Source: Conchocele bisecta (Eukaryota > Mollusca > Bivalvia > Lucinida > Thyasiridae). From it: a DNA stretch of 64,000 bases. This document shows, in pieces, positions 43,822-55,625 of this stretch. The notes below the pieces were generated by a model. The model worked only from the letters and a program-made list of their open reading frames with translations, was not told the DNA's origin and searched no databases. Both the position numbers and the translations under genes were made by a program. Each line of letters begins with the position of its first letter. The first letter of the stretch is position 1. Location: contig CM055265.1 of NCBI GenBank assembly GCA_029237695.1, positions 82,392,447 to 82,456,446 on the forward strand, in the 5' to 3' direction.

Positions 43822-44832
43822 AAGGTACATGCCCACTCAGTAGGCACAAAATGTTCTTTAATGGAATTAAATAAGTGTATAATTATGTCACTATTCCACC
43901 AGTTCTAAAAAATACCCCACATATTGATTGGCAGTATTATACATTTTATATCAGACATAAATTTACACACTGATATCAGGGGCGATAACCGTGTTTCCTT
44001 AAAATGTTACAGACATTACTAATTTTCTCTGTATTTATTTTTTAATGTGCAATGATCACAATTTACAATCTGTCGAAAATATTATTGTTTCAGGTGACGC
44101 ATTTAATTAGCATAAATAATTAAAAAATATCATGCCTCATTTGCATATGAAAATAGCCTGATATCACCGCGAGTCACTATCAGTAAAATAAATATAGGCG
44201 AACCTCACCGAACGGCCACCTCTCTACAACAACACCCTCTCTGTAACAGCCGCTATTTTATATCACAAATGGATGATTACCTCTATATCTAACCCTTAGA
44301 ATGGTGAGCTTGAAAATTGTCGTCTGATGTTGCTTTTGCATTCTTTCTCAATAAAAACATGTTTTGACAGCATTGGAAATGATTCTAAAATGCTGTCAAA
44401 GAATGTATTTGAAGAGAATTATCAAAGAAAATAAATAAACAGCAGAGGACAAAATTTAATTCGGCATTAATCAGGGCCCAGTTGTTCAAAACATCCGTTA
44501 GCTTAACGGACTGTTAAATCCTTAACTGAATGGTTAAAATCTCTGTTAAAACAGAGATTTTAACCATTCAGTTAAGGATTTAACAGTCCGTTAAGCTAAC
44601 GTATGTTTTGAACAACCGGGCCCTGGCTACAACAGCCACCTCTCTACAACAGTCAGTTTTGCATCTTCCCATGTGTGGCTGTTGTACAGAGGTTACACTG
44701 TATTACTAAATGATTATATCTGTATAGCAGGCACTCGTAATTTTTAGAACTGGTGGAATAGTGACACAATAATACACTTATTTAATTCCTATAAAGAACA
44801 TTTTATACCTACTGAGTGGGCATGTACCTTAA
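43822..44832. repeat. Family O MITE with nested insertions
   Basis: The outer O ends are AAGGTACATGCCCACTCAGT (43822) and actgagtgggcatgtacctt (44830). Uninterrupted copies read cagtaaaataaatattacta; here about 500 bases intervene after aaataaatat. The insert has cctctctacaacaacaccct and tgtggctgttgtacagaggt ends. It contains a family M MITE (44288-44468) and a perfect palindromic MITE (44470-44632). Confidence 0.88.
44470..44632. repeat. Perfect palindromic MITE with GGGCCCAGTTGTTC ends
   Basis: Arms gggcccagttgttcaaaaca, tccgttagcttaacggactg, ttaaatccttaactgaatgg and their near-exact inverse. The tip is tctctgttaaaacagaga. It is the simple form of the MITE that became a tandem array at 13268-13676. 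Confidence 0.9.
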
Positions 44833-45670
44833 TTTAATGCCAAACAGGAAATATAACTGTTACAAAGAACATAAGCCGAGTTCCAGATAAATATTCGAGT
44901 GATCGCGTTTTTGACTCCTCAAAATGAAACGTGATGCATTTTTGGCCATGTTCATGCGTAAAGCAAATGGTGTAATGAAAATATACATAAACTAGAAAAT
45001 GTGTTCATAGAACATGGATGCCCCCACCTGCAGCCTTGATAGTAAAAGGGCACCGTTATTACGAAGCTAATTCCTAGACAGACATTGTGGGCAAATATTA
45101 TTGAAATTGATGAAGTTACGGAGTTATTGAGAAAAGATTAAAAACTTAAAAACACATTTGCATTACAAATAAGGTGAACATAAAGTCCCCAGTGACCTTG
45201 GGTGTTCGGGCGTGGGTCGTATGTGAAACAAAGAAAGAATTATCCCTAGACAGACATTATGTGCAAATATTATTGAAATTGGTGAAGGAGTTAAGGAGTA
45301 ATTGAGAAAACATTTAACTTACAAACAAGGTGAACATAAGTCCCCAGTGACCTTGACCTTAGGTGTTCGGGCGTGGGTCATATGCGAAACAAAGCACCCT
45401 CCCTAGACAGACACTGTGGCCAAATATTATTGAAATTAGTGAAGAAGTTATTGAAAACTTAAACACATTTGCCTTACGCACGCACGCACGTACTACACGT
45501 CACGCAGCGCACGCACCGTGACACACGCTACACACACGCACGCACGCACGCACAGCGCACGTACACACGCTCACCACGCACGCACACACGCACGCACGCA
45601 CGCACACGCACAGCAGCACGCACCACGCACGCACGCACGCACGCCACGCACGCACGCACGCATGGATAGG
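44833..45670 (+). repeat. gaccttgacctt element with ACGC microsatellite tail
   Basis: Begins about 44990 with aactagaaaatgtgttcata and atggatgcccccacctgcag. Three to four units of about 165-175 bases follow (cctagacagacattgtgggc, ccccagtgaccttgacctta). It ends with a 200-base acgcacgcacgc run (45475-45665). 44833-44989 is unassigned. Confidence 0.8.
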
Positions 45671-46228
45671 GGTAAAACATAATGCTCCCCCCCCACAATA
45701 AATTGGTTGGGACATAACAAATGACGTATGTTCAAACGCAATTGGTGTAGGTCAAGAGCAAATGGTTTAAATTAGTATAATGACTGTTAATAAGAAATAA
45801 GAGTAATATAGAGAACTGTAGGAATAATCCTACCCATTTTGTCTCCGTGTGCCTGTATAGAATATTAATATGAATGTGTCTGACACACAACTTCAGTGGA
45901 TCTAGCGTCATCCATGAAATTTGTTTTTGTAACGCATATAAATAAAATCTCTTCCGGTTTTGTACAAAAGTATCGCGCTTTTGATGCAAAAACACATCTT
46001 ATCTGGAGCTCTGCATAAGGTCGTTTTTCTCAGCCAGCAGACAACTTATTATATGTCACATGATGCAAATTATGCCTCATATGACTGGAAATTTGATATT
46101 GTTGGACAACACATGGGATTTTCAGCCACATCGTGTTTACTTCTCGCAGCCATACATGTACCGTATTTATTTTAGTAAACGCCCCCGGGGCTATGCAATC
46201 CATGGGGATCAAAACGTGGAAAATAGGA
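45671..46228. other. Intron 2 stretch, mostly unassigned
   Basis: 45990-46015 (aaaacacatcttatctggag, ctctgc) is a family R end. The rest has no recognised repeat or coding signal. Confidence 0.4.
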
Positions 46229-46305
46229 TCAAAATAGGTTATTTTCACATACAAAAGCCATTTAAAACAATGTTTGAAATGGCTTTTGTATGTGAAAATA
46301 ACATA
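46229..46305. repeat. Near-perfect palindrome
   Basis: Arms ggttattttcacatacaaaa, gccatttaaaaca and the inverse with a tgttt centre. Confidence 0.82.
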
Positions 46306-46379
46306 TTTAGAATGCAACTAGATTGGTCAGTAAGCGAGGCTTACGGAATACCCCCTGCGTGGGCCCAGGTACCCTTAAA

Positions 46380-47085
46380 ATATGTAAAAATGTCCAAGTG
46401 TGTGGGCTTGTGACCTTGACTCTGGGCTTAGCGGGAGCGGCATGAACGTGAATTTGTCACAGGGTGTAGAGGTCCATTGGAGCAATGCGTATGTGAAATG
46501 TGAAGCAGATTCGATCGAGCAAGGAAATTAAAGTTATAACCGATTTCTCTGATGTTAAGTTTTGTAAAGAGACTAAGTATGTGAGGCTGACCAGCGGGAA
46601 TTTGTCACAGCATGATAGTAGAGCCTTAGAGGAATGCATGCATGAAATATTAAGAATTTTCGATGAAAGAAATAGAAGTTATAACATATTTCTCTCATGT
46701 TAAGTTTTGTAAAGAGACTAAGTATGTGACCTTGACCTTGGGATCACCGGGGGTTGGACGATCGTAGATTTGTCACAGCATGATAGCACAACCTTAGAGC
46801 AATGCACAAGTGAAATATTAAGAATTTTCAATGAAGGAAATAGAAGTTATAACTTATTTCTCTGATGTTAAGTTTTGTAAAGAGACTAAGTATTTGACCT
46901 TGACCTTGGGATCAGCGGGGGTTGGACGGTCGTGCATTTGGCACAGCATGGTAGTAGAGCCTTACAGGAATGCATGTGTGAAATATTAAGCATTTTAGAT
47001 GAAGGAAATAGAAGTTATAACAATATTTCTCTGATGTTAAGTTTACGGACGGACGGACGGGACGGACGGACGTTCTTACAATACT
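46380..47085 (+). repeat. 165-base tandem array (gaccttgaccttggg), about 4 units
   Basis: The unit contains gtgaccttgaccttgggatc, agcgggggttggacggtcgt, tttgtcacagcatgatagta, aatgcatgtgtgaaatatta and ctctgatgttaagttttgta. It ends in a gacggacggacgggacggac tail. Confidence 0.88.
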
Positions 47086-47289
47086 ATACTTATGTGGCTT
47101 ATCACATGTTAAATATTAGCCACATAAAACGATTTTTAGCCTCATAAAAGGATTTTTTAGGTGGCTAATTGTAACCAACCCTATCCTTTACCAAGTCCAT
47201 AACCCTGTGGGGCTAGCCACATAAGTACCCTAATGTGTGCCCGGACAACCTGACTCCAGTATACACCCCCCACAACTCGTTGCGGGGGG
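47086..47289. other. Unassigned with small inverted words
   Basis: gtggcttatcacatgttaaa, attagccacataaaa and gtggctaattgtaacc form nested inverted pieces. No gene. Confidence 0.45.
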
Positions 47290-47722
47290 TATAATAAACA
47301 CTCATTCACCATTACCCCACATATTGATTGGCAGTATTATATATTGTATATCAGATTTTAATTTCCACACGGAGGGGCGATAACTGTGTTTTCTGAAATG
47401 TTAACGGACATTACTATTTATTCTGTTTTTATTTTTTGATGTGCAATGATCATACCTTATAATCTGTTGAAAATATTATTTTTTCAGGTGATGCATTTAA
47501 TTAGTATAAATAATTAAAAAATATCATGCCTCATTTGCATATGAAAATAGCCTGATACCACCGCGCGTCACTATCAGTAAAATAAACATTACTAAATGAT
47601 TATATCTGTATAGCGGGCACTCGTAATTTTTAGAACTGGTGGAATAGTGACACAATTATACACTTATTTAATTCCTATAAAGAACATGTTGTGCCTACTG
47701 AGTGGGCATGTACCTTTAACTG
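47290..47722. repeat. Family O MITE, left end missing
   Basis: Interior words attaccccacatattgattg, ggggcgataactgtgttttc and catgcctcatttgcatatga; right end gtgcctactgagtgggcatg, tacctttaa. Confidence 0.88.
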
Positions 47723-47935
47723 AACTTTGTACGACAAAAAATGTTGGTACGAAGATTTCATTAAATTCACTTCAAACATCAACGGCATTCATTAATGCAA
47801 CTATTTTCAACATACATGTAAATCTGAAAATATACACCAAAGATTACTCAAAATCGGCTGTTAATGCTAGCTTATTGTACATTTTATCTTTGTACGTTTG
47901 AACAAACTTTAGTGAAACGGACTCCAGTTTAATTG
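47723..47935. repeat. Family Q-like MITE, diverged
   Basis: aactgaactttgtacgacaa at the left and acgtttgaacaaactttagtgaaacgg-type right end. The interior differs from other Q copies. Confidence 0.65.
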
Positions 47936-48384
47936 CCAAGGGTGGGAGAAGTGATTTCTATTTTCTATTAGTGACTCAGCTAGTACATTCGCCACTTGGT
48001 TTCATTTGACCAATCCACAATATGTCACTCAAAACGCACAATACACGTAAACTAGTCTGGGTTCCCCTCAATCATCTCTAATCGACACCCAGCCATAAGC
48101 TGATGGGTGGTATAGGAGGCCTCAAATTATAGGTTACCATACCTGCATAGATTCTCCTATATTTGGCGCACACTTTTGGAGCCTGAATAAATGCAATATT
48201 TATCAAAAATTCGAAAATATAAACCAGACCAACGACCATCGGCCTGCTTCTGTACTGGGTATGGAAGGTGTTCGAGCCAATTCCCACCCTTGAATGTAAG
48301 CCGAACCGAAGTGATTTCTCATACAAGTCACATGATTGGCAGACTTGTGGACCCATAACACTACATACCTCTATAGCCATAATT
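47936..48384. other. Intron 2 stretch without recognised feature
   Basis: No repeat family recognised. A minus frame at 48078-48380 has no family match or splice context. Confidence 0.4.
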
Positions 48385-48560
48385 GCAAACAGTGCAGATC
48401 CAGGTGAGCCCGCTCATAATGAGCCGTCTCATCAGGATCTGCACTTTTTGCAAGTAATTTTCATATTTTTGTAGAAAAAAGGAAAACTTTTTATAAATGG
48501 ACTCATCTGAAAATCATTTTGATACAATTTGATTAGGCTTGAAAGGTTTAACAGCCAAGA
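48385..48560. repeat. Family L MITE, right part
   Basis: cagtgcagatccaggtgagc / cgtctcatcaggatctgcac hairpin, tttttgcaagtaattttcat and a degraded right end. Confidence 0.8.
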
Positions 48561-49909
48561 AATGAAGATTGTTGTCTGTTAAATTAACCCGTAATTAATT
48601 GTCCCGTATTTAAGCTAGGACCCATTCTATACCTGATCATCCTTTGATTCAAAGATAATTGCTTCGTAAATGTGATAGAATATAGGTATAACATATATGT
48701 GAACACTGCCTTGTTACTGTATCCTATACGCCACATGGAGTGGCCAAGTCGGCCATCTTTGTGTGTTCCAGACATCAGCCAGTTTCACCTGTTCTGCCAT
48801 TTGACAAATAACTCAAAATGTGAAGTAGAACATATGATATAATGTAGCTAATCACATATAGAAAAGCCAGGAGAACAGACTCCTATCAATTATATTACAT
48901 CAAACTGCAAAATATGTGAGTTTTCTGGACAGGTTTGTGCCTGAGTTTTTAACAACATAAACCACCATTATAAATATTCTCATACACAGAAAATTGCACA
49001 GTGTATAACTTTTACCGGGCCAACCATACAACACATACCATATATACCCACTACTGTACTTTGTTATTAGCTATCAAATCCAGTGACATATAAGCAGCTA
49101 CCTGAGTGTATTGTCTCTGGTGTCTACTCACCTACTATGCGAGTAAATATGATTTTACCTATGGGTATCGTGTACACTAACATTGGCTGTTTATCTGGTT
49201 GAAAAGTTTACACATCAAAATTTATTTCGAGATTGATGAGAATAATGCACAGATATCTAGTCTTTTGTATAGTTAACTGGCGTAATATTTATAGCTTGCG
49301 GTTGTCATATCTGTCTATGACGTATTGCACCAAATTTTATTTGGTTTGCTGTCATATTATTTGCTGTATGTGTCAAATGCCCAAAGTGGAGAAACTGTAT
49401 GATGGCTTGTACATACAAAGATGGCAGAGATGCTCCATATACATGTAGTATACAGTAAGAAGACAATATTCACATATGTTATATTCATTTATCACATGAC
49501 TCTTATCAAGCAATTATCATTGAAGCCGAGTGTATCTATCTATGACCTAATACAATTTACCTCACGTCAGTTAACACAGGATGATAACAAAAACATTTCG
49601 TATTCCGAATATTGTCATTTTATCATGTTTATATAATTGAGGACCCAACCTATAAGTTTCATATACATACTGTAGTCAATATGTTATTTGTTAACACAAC
49701 TTGTTTTGGCAGCATGAGAATCATCTCCACTTTAATATCCCTGGATATTGCATCATATCACATGCTGATGGCATTGTCCTATTAGCTGTAGACATTTTAG
49801 AGTTATTGCTAGAAAAACGTATAATTTTGTTAAAACACGACATGGTGATTAATTGGCAGGAGATATAAAACTTCCCATGACATCTGCATTTTGTCACATA
49901 AAAATTGAT
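48561..49909. other. Longest repeat-poor stretch of intron 2
   Basis: About 1.3 kb of AT-rich sequence with only a family M-like word (ttgttttggcagcatgagaa) near 49700. Frames on both strands are short (up to 72 codons) with no family match. It stands out as less repetitive than its surroundings. Confidence 0.45.
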
Positions 49910-50218
49910 CTGTAGCCAATTTCACCAAAATTGCAAAGTATACTTATCTCGCTATTAAGTACACTTTGAGGGAGAAATTTTCAATTTAAGAATAAATTTA
50001 TTAATTTTATTATACTGAATTTATTACATTATCACAGCCATTTTGGCTGTGATAATGTAATAAATTCAGTATAATAACTCTGCATACTTTTAATCATCAA
50101 ATATATGCAGTCGTTAGTTCTAAATGAAATAATGCATTTCGGGAAAAATAAATGATTACTCCCTGAAAGTATACTTTGCTAGATAAGTATACTTTTCAAT
50201 TTTGATGAAATAGGCTAC
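49910..50218. repeat. Family C MITE
   Basis: tgtagccaatttcaccaaaa to aattttgatgaaataggcta. Intact palindrome centre. Confidence 0.9.
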
Positions 50219-50226
50219 TGGTATAT

Positions 50227-50625
50227 AATTCCAGCACAAAAATATTTACACAATTCCCTAACATTTGATTGGCCCGTAGCAATTTATATCCCAGTAAACT
50301 CCCACACCGAACAACTTTCCGTAACCGTGAAGCGCATTTAAAATAATTCTTAAGAAAACGGAAAATAAACACATTTTCTTGATGAATTTATTTCAAATGC
50401 TGGAATTATAAGGAATGAATGGCCTTTTTGTGGAATTTATCGGGGATATAAACTTGGAAAAGTCGCGGGAATACTGGACGAGGCCTTTTTTTGTTATTTT
50501 TGCATAATTTGTTCCCTATTTAATCAGGAAGAAAATAAATAAAACATTTGTAAAAGTAAAATACGCATTGAATTTGAAATCTGGGGGTATAAACTCTTTA
50601 GATACAAAACTTATCTGGAGCTCTG
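50227..50625 (-). repeat. Truncated family A fused to truncated family R
   Basis: Family A (ataattccagcacaaaaata) runs to gaatactggacgaggcc at about 50484 and stops at the hairpin tip. Family R sequence follows directly (ttgttccctatttaatcagg ... caaaacttatctggagctct). Confidence 0.83.
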
Positions 50626-50869
50626 CCAATGTGGGAAAGAGACAGCTATTGCTGAAGGTTTGTTTGACATATGTCCATAATTGTTTACTCCTAGGATAAC
50701 ACCTACACTAGAAACATGACCGCTATGCAGGGCTTCTAAAATTTTCATTTTCAATAATACACAACATGTCACTGGTTTATTGGTGTGGCGTGTGAAGTTA
50801 CACACTTCGATAACCATTTGGAGAGATCGTGCTCAGGATGTTAAATAGTAAGGGCTGAGAAACACTTAC

Positions 50870-50910
50870 TTGTCACAGATGTCTTGTATGATGGCAGCAA
50901 GCGGTCGATT
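50870..50910 (-). CDS. ELMO: ELMO coding exon 2
   Basis: A 41-base exon reading NRPLAAIIQDICD plus two bases of a Lys codon. It matches the family segment KPLSAIIKEVCD-GWSL of the Ras-binding/ubiquitin-like domain. The acceptor is TTTTCAG; the donor is AA|GTAAGTG, ending in phase 2, exactly what exon 3 needs. A family S MITE begins about 17 bases upstream of the acceptor. Confidence 0.9.
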
Positions 50911-50927
50911 CTGAAAATACAAAATTA

Positions 50928-51136
50928 ACTCTTTGCATGCTGGGAAATTTGTGGGCTATAAATAGTTCAAAAATAGCAGACGACAATTCATTGTATTTTC
51001 TTTTATTTCTCCCTATAAATATCATGAATATAACGCAATTCTAATGAAATTCCAAGACATATTTACAGAGAGAAATAAGAAACAATTACACATAATTTGT
51101 TGGATGTTATTTTCACCGCTAGCATGCAAAGAGTTA
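50928..51136. repeat. Family S palindromic MITE
   Basis: Ends TTAACTCTTTGCATGCTGG and GCTAGCATGCAAAGAGTTAA. The interior has atagcagacgacaattcatt and family M-like words. It begins 17 bases upstream of the exon 2 acceptor. A half copy lies at 54609-54630. Confidence 0.85.
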
Positions 51137-51287
51137 AGTATGTAATTAATGCATTATTACGTATCCCGAGCCGTTATTGACAATCACTCGATCGTCGTTA
51201 TAAGCATGCCAAACATTGGTATATTAAATGACAGACAATAATAAGTTGCTGGAGGTCAATCGATGAGTCCAAATATAGGTAGACCAG

Positions 51288-51590
51288 TAGCCTATTTCAT
51301 CAACATTGCAAAGTATACTTTAGTAGCAAAGTATACTTTGAGGGAGAAATTTTCAATTTTATGATAAATTTATTAATTTTTATTATACTGAATTTATTAC
51401 ATTATCACAGCCAATTTGGCTGTGATAATGTAATACATTCAGTATAATAATTCTGCATACTTTTAATCATGAAATATATGCAGTTGTTAGTTCTATATGA
51501 AATAATGCATTTCAAGAAAAATAAATGATTACTCCCTCAAAGTATACTTTGCTAGTAAAGTATACTTTGCAATATTGATGAAATAGGCTA
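51288..51590. repeat. Family C MITE
   Basis: gtagcctatttcatcaacat to caatattgatgaaataggct. Intact and highly symmetrical. Confidence 0.92.
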
Positions 51591-51705
51591 CTGCCATGGT
51601 GTATTATCATGTCATAGCCTCGTTTTCGTGTATACTAAACTACATGATAAAGTGCATGTGCATGCATGTCAATATAATAGTGTATCTTGGTGCGCAAAAT
51701 AGACA

Positions 51706-51800
51706 TGTAGTGTGGCTCAGTGGTATCGAAGCGGGAGAATATCCATACGTTAGCAGAACTTTTGTTCATTTTATCTGGTTGAGAGTTCGAACCTCACAAA
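51706..51800 (+). repeat. tRNA-like sequence (SINE head or tRNA pseudogene)
   Basis: A box A-like gtggctcagtgg at about 51711 and a box B-like agttcgaacctc at about 51784. The gap between them is about 70 bases, longer than in an ordinary tRNA, and no complete cloverleaf could be drawn by eye. Confidence 0.4.
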
Positions 51801-51964
51801 ACGCATTTCTTTTGTCGATATCATTTTGTTTTTGTAATGACTGCTTGCTCGAGAAGGGAATAAGTGAAACGGTGAGGGTTATCACTATTGCTGTTTGACC
51901 TCAATATGACATGATCTGCGAGAACATATTCCAAGATTCTTCATGTACATACATATGTGCATTT

Positions 51965-52535
51965 ACTGTCTGTTTCACGAAAGCTGCCCAAATTTTACAC
52001 CCATATAAACAATTCGAAAGCAATATTTTTTTCGATAATATTAAATGTTATCAAAATTTAAGAATGAGCCTTCTTTTTATTTTGTGAAATTTGGTCAAAT
52101 ATTGATTTTATTGCGAAAAAAAATTTCCCCATGTTAAATCCCCATAGACATCTTCACGGATTGAAGATGTCTATGGGGATTTAACATGGGGAAATTTTTT
52201 GGAATTTTAGAAATACTGGACCGATTTTTAAAATTTAACTTTTGTTTTCTTAGTTAGATCATATCCAAGCTATTAGTCAGGTTTCGGAGTCAATTTCCAA
52301 TTTTTTTCGTTTTTTGACTCCTCCCACACTTCCTTACCTCTTTTTCCCCCATGTTAAATTCCCATAGAGAAATCAATTTTTCGTAATAAAATCAATATTT
52401 GACCAAATTTCACGAAATAAAAAGAAGGCTCATTCTTATTTTTTCCTTTCATTTAATATTATCAAAAGAAATCTTGTTTTTGAATTGTCTATATAGCCGT
52501 AAAATTTGGGCAGCTTTCGTGAAACAGACAGTAGT
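51965..52535. repeat. Family D palindromic MITE, longest intact copy
   Basis: Ends actgtctgtttcacgaaagc, tgcccaaattttac and the exact inverse at 52498-52533. The centre is catagacatcttcacggatt / gaagatgtctatggggattt. It serves as the reference copy for the family. Confidence 0.93.
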
Positions 52536-52684
52536 TATTAGTTTTCTTCAAAGTGAGACTAACGTTCTACATGTAATCTATCTCATGCTTAGTTAATCTA
52601 ATGTGTAAGAGCAACACACATAAAGAAGAAATATATAATAAAATATAAACAAATAAAAACATATGTATATACATGTATGAAAAA

Positions 52685-52755
52685 CTAAGATTCAAACTCA
52701 CTACCTTCGGCATTGATATCTTCACTGTAACCCCTCGACTACATAACACTTGATG
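52685..52755 (-). repeat. tRNA-like SINE head
   Basis: On the minus strand gttatgtagtcgaggggtta and agtgagtttgaatc resemble boxes A and B. The body is not recognised. 52756-52924 is unassigned. Confidence 0.4.
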
Positions 52756-52924
52756 ACAAATCTCACAAATCAATATTGAAAAGGAATATTGCCACGGGTA
52801 TATTTACCTGTCTCAGCTATTTTGTGTTTTGTTTATGATCGGTTTTTATCCCGTCAACACAGTGCGTATGTGCCGTGAAACTTTTTTGATATCCAGTCAA
52901 TACAATTTTTGCATTTTACAGCCA

Positions 52925-53270
52925 TTTGTAGGTGTTGACGGGATAAATAGAATAGTAGGTTAGTGCCGTGAATGGAAACAAATATCTGGCGCGGCACGGA
53001 AACGGGATGTGCTCGGCAGAGCCTCGCCCATCCAGTTTCCTGAGCCTTGCCAGATATTTTTTCCCATTTACGGCACTAACCTACTATTCTCTATCTATTT
53101 TCCTTATTTCTGAACCAAAGTATATGTTGTGACCACTCATTTGAACCGTCTCGGCGAGACGGTTCAAATGAGTGGTCACAACATATACTTCTGATAAGAA
53201 ATAAAGAAATTCTTGAGCCTTGCCGGATATTTTTTCCCATTCACGGCACTAACCTACTATTCTCTATATC
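52925..53270. repeat. Nested palindromes
   Basis: Outer element with tagtgccgtgaatggaaaca / cccatttacggcactaacct arms around gaaacgggatgtgctcggca. Inside its right flank is a perfect 73-base hairpin (53118-53190; arms aagtatatgttgtgaccact, catttgaaccgtctcg). The sequence tgagccttgccggatatttt then repeats at 53215-53265. Confidence 0.82.
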
Positions 53271-54001
53271 ATCTGCGGACTTTGGTCAGCATTTAGCATT
53301 TAATTTGCATGCTTCATGGAATTTGTGTTCTGTAAATAAAACATAACGTTATCTATCAATCTAACAAATAGAGGGAACATTCCATCGTACATTTTGAATA
53401 GCGGGAAATAATCCACGAATGAACGTCGGCTTCCGCGTAAACAACGAGTAAGTGAAGCGAACGAGTTGTTTACGTGGGAGCTGACGTACACGAGAGTATT
53501 ATTTCAAGCTAGTCAGACATGTATGATGGAATATCCTATTTATTACACTTCCATGGCGGATACGTATGCACATTTAGTCTATTTTTGAGATTACAATCCA
53601 ATGAATTGTGCTGTGTGCATGAATAATTACACAATAACGTGTTTCCCGCTTTTCGACGTCATGTTGTGTGACGTCAAATGTGACGTCATGTAAACTGTTT
53701 GAAATCCAAATTACGCAGCTATTTATATGAACTACATGTAGATATATTAGCATGCATGTTTGGAAACATTGTAGATTAGCGGAGATCCTCTTCAAGATTT
53801 CAAATAACTTTATTTTGACTGTAATAAAAAAATAAACATTTTGCATGGTAGCTTGTAGTTTCCAAGAAAACATGCACGTAATTACGAGTGTTCTCTTCAC
53901 TGTGTATTATTTGTAAGGAGTTGATTACATGTTTCTCTTACAGCGAAACCCGTGCAAATAACGCGTAAGAGTGCAATAAAGTTCAATAATTGAAATTTGT
54001 C
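53271..54001. other. Intron 1 stretch with one short hairpin
   Basis: 53430-53490 has ccgcgtaaacaacgag / gagttgtttacgtggga arms. The rest is AT-rich with no gene. Confidence 0.45.
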
Positions 54002-54308
54002 AGTAGCCGATTTCATCAACAGTGCAAAGTATACTTTACTAGCAAAGTATACTTTGAGGGAGTAATCATTTATTTTTCCTGAAATGCATTATTTCATATA
54101 GAACTAACAATTGCATATATTTCATGATTACAAGTATGCAGAATTATTATACTGAATTTATTACATTATCACAGCCAAATTGGCTGTGATAATGTAATAA
54201 ATTCAGTATAATAAAAATTAATAAATTTATCATAAAATTGAAAATTTCTCCCTCAAAGTATACTTTGCTACTAAAGTATACTTTGCAATGTTGATGAAAT
54301 AGGCTACA
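54002..54308. repeat. Family C MITE
   Basis: gtagccgatttcatcaacag to caatgttgatgaaataggct. Opposite orientation to the copy at 51288 but otherwise alike. Confidence 0.92.
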
Positions 54309-54389
54309 GTTGCCGTAGCCTAGTGGAAAAGTCATATCCACCTCGTACATGTAACTGGGAGGTTAAAGGCTTGAGCCTGTGCTTAAGCT

Positions 54390-55180
54390 GATGTTGACTT
54401 TGTATGACTAAAATGTTCGCAAGTGAAAACTTATGATAGTCAGTAAATTTCACATTAACAATGTTGTCTAGTAAACAATTACTGGATTTACATTTATTGA
54501 GAATAGGCCTATGCTCAAGAAATGTAAATCCATCAATTGAAATTTCCAGACCATCCAAAATTTGAACATTTTAGCCGTACAAAGTTTATTGAAATGGCCC
54601 CCAGATCTTTAACTCTTTGCATGCTAGCGTTTTTTGTTCGTTTATTGGTGTTTAACGGCCTATCAATAGCTAAGGTCATTTAAGGCCGGGCCAACTGGTT
54701 CAATCCAGTATTCAACCTGCTGCATTGGGGGGAAAATCCCAAAAGCAGAACAGAATATTTACATCAAAAAAAAATTTATTCAGCGCTGAAATTAGAATAA
54801 CCTGACCTGGCGCCAGTTCTATACCACACCAAGGCCACTTAATGGCCCCTTCCATAAAAGTAATAGGATTACGATTAATCATATTACTCATATAAACCAG
54901 ATTCCCCTCTCACATACAAGAAAGCCAAAGATGTACATGAGGGCCAAAACTTTGTACAACTAAAATGTTCGTAAGTGCAAAATTATGATAGTCTGTAAAT
55001 TTCGCATTAACAATGTTTTCTTGTGAACAATTATTGGATTTACATTCATTGAGCATATGCTGCATATGCAGCCTATGCTCAATAAATGTCAATCCATGAA
55101 TTGAAATTTCCAGACGATCCTAAATTTGCATTTTAGTCATACAAAGTTTAGTGAAACGGGCCCCTGGTCACGGTGGGGAT
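54390..55180. repeat. Cluster: Q, half S, B, Q
   Basis: 54390-54600 is Q (tttgtatgactaaaatgttc ... agtttattgaaatggccccc). 54609-54630 is an S end. 54630-54945 is B (gtttattggtgtttaacggc ... gatgtacatgagggccaaa). 54946-55165 is Q (actttgtacaactaaaatgt ... agtttagtgaaacgggcccc), inserted in the end of B. Confidence 0.85.
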
Positions 55181-55504
55181 GCTAGCTGTAAAATACAGCC
55201 AACAAAGTACACAATTGCTACAAATGATTTTGTTCTACTTGTCTAAAACAGTTTATTATATGACTGAGAAGTCCAGCCAATGAGATTGCCCACTAGAGGG
55301 TCACATGATTGCGGACCTATATGATATTCACTTGAATATCAGTACTCGAGAGTGATATTCTAAATGTGATATTGACCTGGATGCGCGAGTCACTGATCAC
55401 ACAACGGAAACATGACACGGTTCAACGACAAGCTAACTGAACAAAACTGCGCAAATAGTATAATCCAATCAGCAACAAGCTTACAAATATACTTTGCAGC
55501 AAAT

Positions 55505-55625
55505 AAAATAATTATTGTCTTTTGAATCGGTGTACACGAGATTTACGACCTTCGGCCTCGGTGAATACGACTTTTCTCAGGTCCGTAAATCTCATGTACA
55601 CCTCCTCAAAAGTCAATAATTGCAT
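55505..55625. repeat. Palindromic element
   Basis: aattattgtcttttgaatcg, gtgtacacgagatttacgac and inverse, around a ttcggcctcggtgaatacga tip. Confidence 0.8.

Noticed and set aside
48584..48790. Minus-strand start with MAEQVKLADV as an alternative first ELMO exon
   Set aside because: It lies downstream of exon 2 in gene orientation and would bypass it; similarity to the ELMO start is slight and exon 1 at 57335-57406 fits much better.
51706..51800. Functional tRNA gene
   Set aside because: A and B boxes are too far apart and no acceptor stem closes; SINE head or pseudogene is more likely.
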